25,978 nucleotides of DNA from a bacterium. Its GTDB lineage: Bacteria; Patescibacteria; Dojkabacteria; SC72. How positions within the stretch are numbered: position 1 is the first letter of the stretch; each line of letters opens with the position of its first letter. Positions 24,984 to 25,978 of the stretch are shown here, one piece after another. Position numbers and translations under genes: made by a program. A model generated the notes under the pieces. The model worked only from the letters and a program-made list of their open reading frames with translations, ran no database searches and was not told where the DNA came from. The stretch spans positions 1-25,978 of the forward strand of contig JAKPKF010000256.1 of the NCBI GenBank assembly GCA_029553845.1, read 5' to 3'.

Positions 24984-25978
24984 ATGGAAATGGAGTACAA
25001 CCCAAAAGATTTTGAGTCAAAATGGCAACAGAGATGGTTTGAAGATCTTTTCTATGAAGCAAAAGATTTTGCAAAAGGAAAAGAAAAGTACTATCTGTTA
25101 GCAGAATTTCCATATCCGTCAGGTGACAGTATGCATATGGGGCATACGAGAAATTACTGTATGATGGATACAGTAGCTAGATTAAGGAGAATGCTTGGCC
25201 AAAATGTACTTTTCCCTATGGGTTGGGATGCTTTTGGATTACCTACGGAAAACTATGCTATCAAGGTAAAAAGACCTCCACAGGAGATAACTAAGGAAAA
25301 TATAGATAATTTTAGGAAACAGCTTAAAAGTCTTGGTTTGAGTTTTGATTGGAGTAGAGAGGTAAATACGACAGATCCTGAATATTACAAGTGGACACAA
25401 TGGATATTTCTTAAGCTTTATGAAAAAGGTCTTGCATACAAGGCCGAGATGCCTATTAATTGGTGTCCAAAATGTAAGGTAGGGTGTGCTAACGAAGAAG
25501 TTATTGATGGGAAGCACGAGAGGTGTGGAACAGAGGTAGGAAAAAAGAATATGAATCAATGGTTTTTGAGAATAACGGAGTATGCTGATAGGTTAGATAC
25601 TGATTTAGACATGACTGATTATTGGGAGAGTGTTAAGGTCAGGCAAAGAAACTGGATTGGGAAGAAGACTTGGTATGATATTGAGTACGAAATAGAGGGG
25701 ACAGAAGAAAGGATAAAGGTATCTACCACTAGGCCCGACACACAGTTTGGCTCTACTTTTGTAGTTATAGCACCAGAACATGAGGTTGTTGAAAGGTTGA
25801 AGAAATATATGAAGAAAGAGATACTGGAAGAGGTTGGGAAATATCAGGAAGAAAGTAGAGAAAAGACAGAACTAGAGAGAATGAGTGAGAAAAGAGAGAA
25901 AACGGGTGTTGAAACAGGACTTTTCTGTACAAATAGCATAACTAAAAAGAGAATGCCAATATACCTTGCAGACTTAGT
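24984..25978 (+). CDS. leuS: leucyl-tRNA synthetase, 5' part
   Basis: The first 331 codons of a class I aminoacyl-tRNA synthetase that charges tRNA-Leu; the gene runs off the window. The ATP-binding HIGH motif is HMGH (51-54) after EFPYPSG, followed by the LeuRS block MGWDAFGLPTENYA (about 79-92). WCPKC (160-164) with C181 belongs to the zinc-binding insertion. STTRPDTQFGSTFVV (about 247-261) is the threonine-rich start of the CP1 editing domain, which hydrolyses misacylated tRNA. The codons ATG GAA ATG allow a start at codon 1 or 3. The KMSKS motif and the anticodon-binding domain lie beyond the window. Confidence 0.97.
   Translation, partial: MEMEYNPKDFESKWQQRWFEDLFYEAKDFAKGKEKYYLLAEFPYPSGDSMHMGHTRNYCMMDTVARLRRMLGQNVLFPMGWDAFGLPTENYAIKVKRPPQEITKENIDNFRKQLKSLGLSFDWSREVNTTDPEYYKWTQWIFLKLYEKGLAYKAEMPINWCPKCKVGCANEEVIDGKHERCGTEVGKKNMNQWFLRITEYADRLDTDLDMTDYWESVKVRQRNWIGKKTWYDIEYEIEGTEERIKVSTTRPDTQFGSTFVVIAPEHEVVERLKKYMKKEILEEVGKYQEESREKTELERMSEKREKTGVETGLFCTNSITKKRMPIYLADL

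Overview
The window looks like a chromosomal segment from a Candidate Phyla Radiation (Patescibacteria) bacterium. I read this from the divergent 16S rRNA (changed 530 loop, CPR-like variable regions), the low G+C content, compact genes with several apparently leaderless starts, and lineage-style variants such as an endonuclease III without its iron-sulfur cluster. I cannot fix the phylum by eye; a Katanobacteria, Dojkabacteria or Microgenomates relative is a guess. All complete genes end in TAA or TAG.

Layout. Bases 1-125 hold a structured RNA-like remnant (tRNA-like or group II intron-like). Bases 360-8207 carry four plus-strand genes of unrecognised or surface type. These are an anchored acidic protein, a membrane-anchored protein, a 1387-residue secreted protein with an extremely cysteine-rich N-terminus and about four tandem domains, and a short PilX-like pilin-type protein; the last three look like one operon. 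Bases 8246-14103 are a complete rRNA operon: promoter, boxA-like sites, 16S, tRNA-Ile(GAT), tRNA-Ala(TGC), 23S, 5S and a strong terminator. Both large rRNAs are flanked by long RNase III-type processing stems.

Bases 14435-24629 are housekeeping genes: a thymidylate-kinase-like protein overlapping nth, then rpsA, clpC-radA, an unknown structured RNA behind a perfect consensus promoter, rho, and a LysM/M23 cell-wall peptidase. The window closes with tRNA-Ala(CGC), tRNA-Ala(GGC) and the 5' part of leuS. With the rRNA-operon copy, three alanine isoacceptors lie in this window.

The most striking signal is a family of 60-70 nt hairpins that share 16-nt arms (consensus TCCCGCTAACYTATAG ... CTACAGGTTAGCGGGA). 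It occurs inside five rRNA helices: 16S h6 and h44, and 23S H25, H45 and H98. H25 and H45 are the classical sites of 23S intervening sequences in other bacteria. The arms are conserved and partly covary while the loops differ, so the copies look like one spreading or gene-converted palindromic element confined to rRNA. An orphan half-arm lies next to the tRNA-Ala pair at 24631. Second-rank signals are three compensated base-pair swaps in the 16S 530 loop, the unknown RNA upstream of rho, and a shared leaderless-promoter layout before clpC and leuS.
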